Positions 14,411-16,840 of a DNA stretch of 16,840 bases are shown piece after piece. Position numbers and translations under genes: made by a program. This DNA comes from Sodaliphilus sp050873765 (GTDB taxonomy: Bacteria; Bacteroidota; Bacteroidia; Bacteroidales; Muribaculaceae). Each line of letters opens with the position of its first letter. Position 1 is the first letter of the stretch. Location: positions 1-16,840 of the forward strand of contig JBNMJK010000052.1 of NCBI GenBank assembly GCA_050873765.1, written 5' to 3'. Below the pieces are notes generated by a model. That model did not search any database, was not told where the DNA came from, and saw nothing but the letters and a program-made list of their open reading frames with translations.

Positions 14411-15268
14411 ATGAAAAAGGTACTATACTTATGTGTGGCGGCGGCGCTGGCCATAGGCGTGGGCCACTTTGCCAAGCACCTTAGCGTAGAGTCGTCGGCC
14501 CTGACACCGCGAGTGACGGAAAGCAGCCCGGTGGGCAGTGGCGTGGCCACCGACAAGAATCCGCTCTTGGCTGTAAAAGTGCCTGCCGGTGTGGCGAGCC
14601 AGCGCATCTGCCACATGGCGTATGTGTGTTATTTCAACGCCAAGGAGCGTATCCCCAACTGTGTGATCTACGAGCTCACGGCCACAGAGGTGGCCCAATG
14701 CGATGCGCCTGGTGCCGAACGCCGGAAATTCTACAAATTCCTGGCCGACCCACTGTGCGCCGAAAGTCCTGCCCCCGATGAGTACAGGGGCTCAGGGTTC
14801 GACCGTGGCCACATGGCACCGGCTGCCGACATGAAGTGGAGCAAGACGGCCATGAAGGAATGCTTCTACATGACCAATATGTGCCCACAGCTCCATGCAC
14901 TGAACGATGGCAGCTGGAAACAGCTGGAAATGGCGGTTCACCGCTGGGCAAAGCGCGACAAGCGGCTGATTGTGGCTGCCGGCCCGGTGATGAAGACCAA
15001 TATGGCAAAAATAGGCCGCAATTCAAGCATTGCCGTGCCTGGTGCGTTCTATAAAGTGATCTATGCGCCAAACCAGGGACGCGCCATCGGCTTCATTTTC
15101 AATAATGAGAAAGTACGTGGCTCCTACAAGCGGCATGTGGTGAGCGTGGACTATGTGGAGCGCATGACGGGACTCGACTTTTTTGCGGCTGTGGACGACA
15201 AACTTGAAAACCAAATGGAAGCGAGCGCCGATATCCAGATGTGGGCCGACGACGCCAGCAATTATTAA
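14411..15268 (+). CDS. Exported DNA/RNA non-specific endonuclease, canonical active site
   Basis: A 285-residue paralogue of the preceding gene, with a signal peptide or anchor (residues 1-20). It has the full FDRGHMAPAADMKW block (Asp131, His134), the metal-ligand segment NMCPQLHALNDGSW (Asn156, Asn165) and the AAGPV strand. The shared HMAPAADMKWS and the similar C-terminal phrases (YAVSVDEVERLTGFNFF in the first, HVVSVDYVERMTGLDFF here) show a tandem duplication; the N-terminal halves have diverged. Likely roles are extracellular or periplasmic nucleic-acid scavenging or defence against free DNA. MnmE starts 32 bases downstream, so read-through is possible. Confidence 0.92.
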   Translation: MKKVLYLCVAAALAIGVGHFAKHLSVESSALTPRVTESSPVGSGVATDKNPLLAVKVPAGVASQRICHMAYVCYFNAKERIPNCVIYELTATEVAQCDAPGAERRKFYKFLADPLCAESPAPDEYRGSGFDRGHMAPAADMKWSKTAMKECFYMTNMCPQLHALNDGSWKQLEMAVHRWAKRDKRLIVAAGPVMKTNMAKIGRNSSIAVPGAFYKVIYAPNQGRAIGFIFNNEKVRGSYKRHVVSVDYVERMTGLDFFAAVDDKLENQMEASADIQMWADDASNY

Positions 15269-15300
15269 CAGTATTTTTTTCAAACCCCTATCCTTTAGAT

Positions 15301-16710
15301 ATGACGATAATCAACGACGATACTATTGTGGCCATCAGCACGCCTCACGGAATGGGCGGCATAGCGGTGGTGAGAGTGAGTGGCGAGCAGGCCTTCAGCC
15401 TGGTGGACAAGCGATGGCGAGGCAAGCCCATAGCGGAAATGAAGAGCCACACGGCGCATTTAGGCCAACTGCTCGACTCCAAGGGCGACCTGCTCGATGA
15501 AGTGGTGCTCACCATCTTCCGAGGCCCACACTCGTTCACCGGCGAAGATGTGGTGGAGATTTCCTGCCATGGCTCCATGTGGATTCAGCAGCAGGTGGTG
15601 GCCACGCTCATCGATGCCGGCTGCCGTGCCGCCACAGGGGGCGAGTTCACCCAGCGAGCCTTTGCCAACGGTCGCCTCGACCTTTCACAGGCCGAAGCCA
15701 TAGCCGACGTGATAGCCTCATCGTCGCGCGCCTCACACCGCGTGGCCATGAACCAGATGCGCGGTGCTTTCAGCCGCAAACTCTCCAGTCTGCGTGCGCA
15801 ACTGCTCCAGTTTGTGTCGATGATTGAGCTCGAGCTCGACTTCAGCGAGGAAGACGTGAGCTTCGCCGACCGTGACGGCCTCATCGACCTTGCCACAGGC
15901 ATACAGAAGGTGATCAGCAGTCTTGCCGACTCCTACAGCGCTGGCAACGCCATCAAAAACGGTGTGCCAGTGGCCATTATCGGACAGACCAACGCCGGCA
16001 AATCAACGCTGCTCAACGCGCTGCTCGGCGACGACCGGGCACTGGTGAGCGACATCAAAGGCACCACGCGCGATGTGATAGAAGACACCATCACGCTCGG
16101 TGGCACCCTGTTTCGATTCATCGACACCGCCGGCATTCGCCAATCCACCGATGTGATAGAGAACATGGGCATTGAGCGATCGTTCAAGAAGCTCGACGAG
16201 GCCCAACTCGTGCTCTGGGTGGTTGACCCCGCAGAAAGCGCCAGCGAGATAGCCACATTCAGCCAGCAGATTCTGCCACGCTGCAAAGGCAAAAAGGTGC
16301 TGGTGGTGGTCAATAAAATCGACACCGCCTCAGCAGCCACACAAGCCACAGTGGGCAAAGCCATACAAGCCCTCTTCACACCCGAAACCGAGGCCGAGAT
16401 TGCCTACGTGTCGGCCCGCGACGGGCAAAACCTCGACACCCTGCAGCGCACCATCATCAAGATGGCGGCCCTGCCGTCGGTGGCCGATGACGAGGCCGTG
16501 GTCGTGACCAACGCCCGCCATTACGAAGCCCTCGTCCGCGCAGGTGAAGCCATCACCCGCAGCATAGCCGACCTACGCGAAGGCATCAGCGGCGACTTCA
16601 TCAGCCAAGACATACGCGAGTGCATGCACTACCTCGGCGAAATCACCGGCGAAATCACCACCGACGACATCCTCGGCGAAATCTTCTCCCACTTCTGCGT
16701 TGGAAAGTAG
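15301..16710 (+). CDS. mnmE: tRNA uridine-5-carboxymethylaminomethyl(34) synthesis GTPase MnmE
   Basis: A 469-residue cytosolic GTPase that, with MnmG, adds the carboxymethylaminomethyl group to U34 of certain tRNAs. The N-terminal tetrahydrofolate-binding domain (residues 1 to about 120) starts with the family phrase DDTIVAISTPHGMGGIAV. The G domain is inserted in the helical domain, with the P-loop GQTNAGKS at 228-235, a GTTRD switch, DTAG at 275-278 and NKID at 338-341. The protein ends with the conserved FCVGK, whose Cys466 is the family's C-terminal cysteine. The frame is open 60 bases further upstream, but that part overlaps the nuclease gene and lacks family similarity, so the ATG at 15301 is chosen. 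Confidence 0.97.
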   Translation: MTIINDDTIVAISTPHGMGGIAVVRVSGEQAFSLVDKRWRGKPIAEMKSHTAHLGQLLDSKGDLLDEVVLTIFRGPHSFTGEDVVEISCHGSMWIQQQVVATLIDAGCRAATGGEFTQRAFANGRLDLSQAEAIADVIASSSRASHRVAMNQMRGAFSRKLSSLRAQLLQFVSMIELELDFSEEDVSFADRDGLIDLATGIQKVISSLADSYSAGNAIKNGVPVAIIGQTNAGKSTLLNALLGDDRALVSDIKGTTRDVIEDTITLGGTLFRFIDTAGIRQSTDVIENMGIERSFKKLDEAQLVLWVVDPAESASEIATFSQQILPRCKGKKVLVVVNKIDTASAATQATVGKAIQALFTPETEAEIAYVSARDGQNLDTLQRTIIKMAALPSVADDEAVVVTNARHYEALVRAGEAITRSIADLREGISGDFISQDIRECMHYLGEITGEITTDDILGEIFSHFCVGK

Positions 16711-16840
16711 GACGTGAAAACAAGAGAAAACAAATAGGAACACTACAGCATATTACGTTGAGAATCAGCGATTTGCAGAAGCAAAAGCACCGTTTCCAAC
16801 AACGGCTCAAACTCTGTTCCTGTATTGTGTTCACATCTGA
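16711..16840. other. Right edge of the window, no supported gene
   Basis: No terminator hairpin is obvious after mnmE. One frame on each strand stays open at the window end: plus from about 16752, and minus from the edge to a TAG near 16745. Either could be the end of a gene outside the window, but nothing is recognisable in about 30 codons. Confidence 0.3.

Noticed and set aside
15241..15300. Extended start for MnmE, adding 20 residues
   Set aside because: The extra part overlaps the end of the nuclease gene and does not resemble the MnmE N terminus, which begins with the ATG at 15301.

Overview
This window looks like a chromosomal segment from an uncultured or gut-type member of the Bacteroidales (Muribaculaceae or Prevotellaceae-like; the genus cannot be fixed from sequence alone). 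The reasons are: promoters of the Bacteroidota type (TTTG, about 19 bases, TAnnTTTG) upstream of several genes; few good Shine-Dalgarno sequences; large secreted leucine-rich-repeat proteins (BspA-like and beta-helix/LRR) that end in short type-IX-secretion-like tails; and ordinary Bacteroidales housekeeping genes (O-acetylhomoserine sulfhydrylase, PepT, MnmE). Most of the window is moderately GC-rich.

Layout. (1) 135-1418: PLP-dependent O-acetylhomoserine sulfhydrylase-type enzyme with its own promoter. (2) 1884-5012: a 1042-residue secreted protein combining a right-handed beta-helix, a WGDG-type beta-domain, 16 LRR units of about 21 residues and a sorting-type tail; a hairpin follows it. 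(3) About 5105-7640: an AT-rich stretch unlike its surroundings. It holds a highly structured probable non-coding RNA (about 5258-5582) with its own -7 element and terminator, a 382-residue protein whose cytosolic-looking N-terminal module is joined to an internal signal-peptide-like segment, a small secreted protein with two Asp-rich FG-GAP/EF-hand-like loops, and a 109-base inverted-repeat structure. (4) 7785-9629 (minus): a BspA-like surface protein built from two copies of one module. (5) 9792-11608: a calcineurin-type phosphoesterase, probably translated from a leaderless or near-leaderless mRNA, followed by an acyltransferase-3 membrane protein. (6) 11745-12965 (minus): tripeptidase PepT with a clear promoter and terminator. 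(7) 12966-13471: a gene-poor gap carrying the C-terminal remnant of an AAA-type ATPase gene. (8) 13472-15268: tandem paralogous secreted DNA/RNA non-specific endonucleases. (9) 15301-16710: MnmE, the tRNA-modifying GTPase. The last 130 bases hold no gene I can support.

Functionally the window mixes metabolism and translation (sulfur amino acids, peptide hydrolysis, tRNA modification) with cell-surface and secreted functions (two adhesin-like repeat proteins, two nucleases, an acyltransferase). The part most likely to be undescribed is the AT-rich insert: structured RNA, hybrid membrane/secreted protein and small secreted partner. I cannot assign it a function from sequence alone, and I saw no CRISPR array, intact transposase, tRNA or rRNA.
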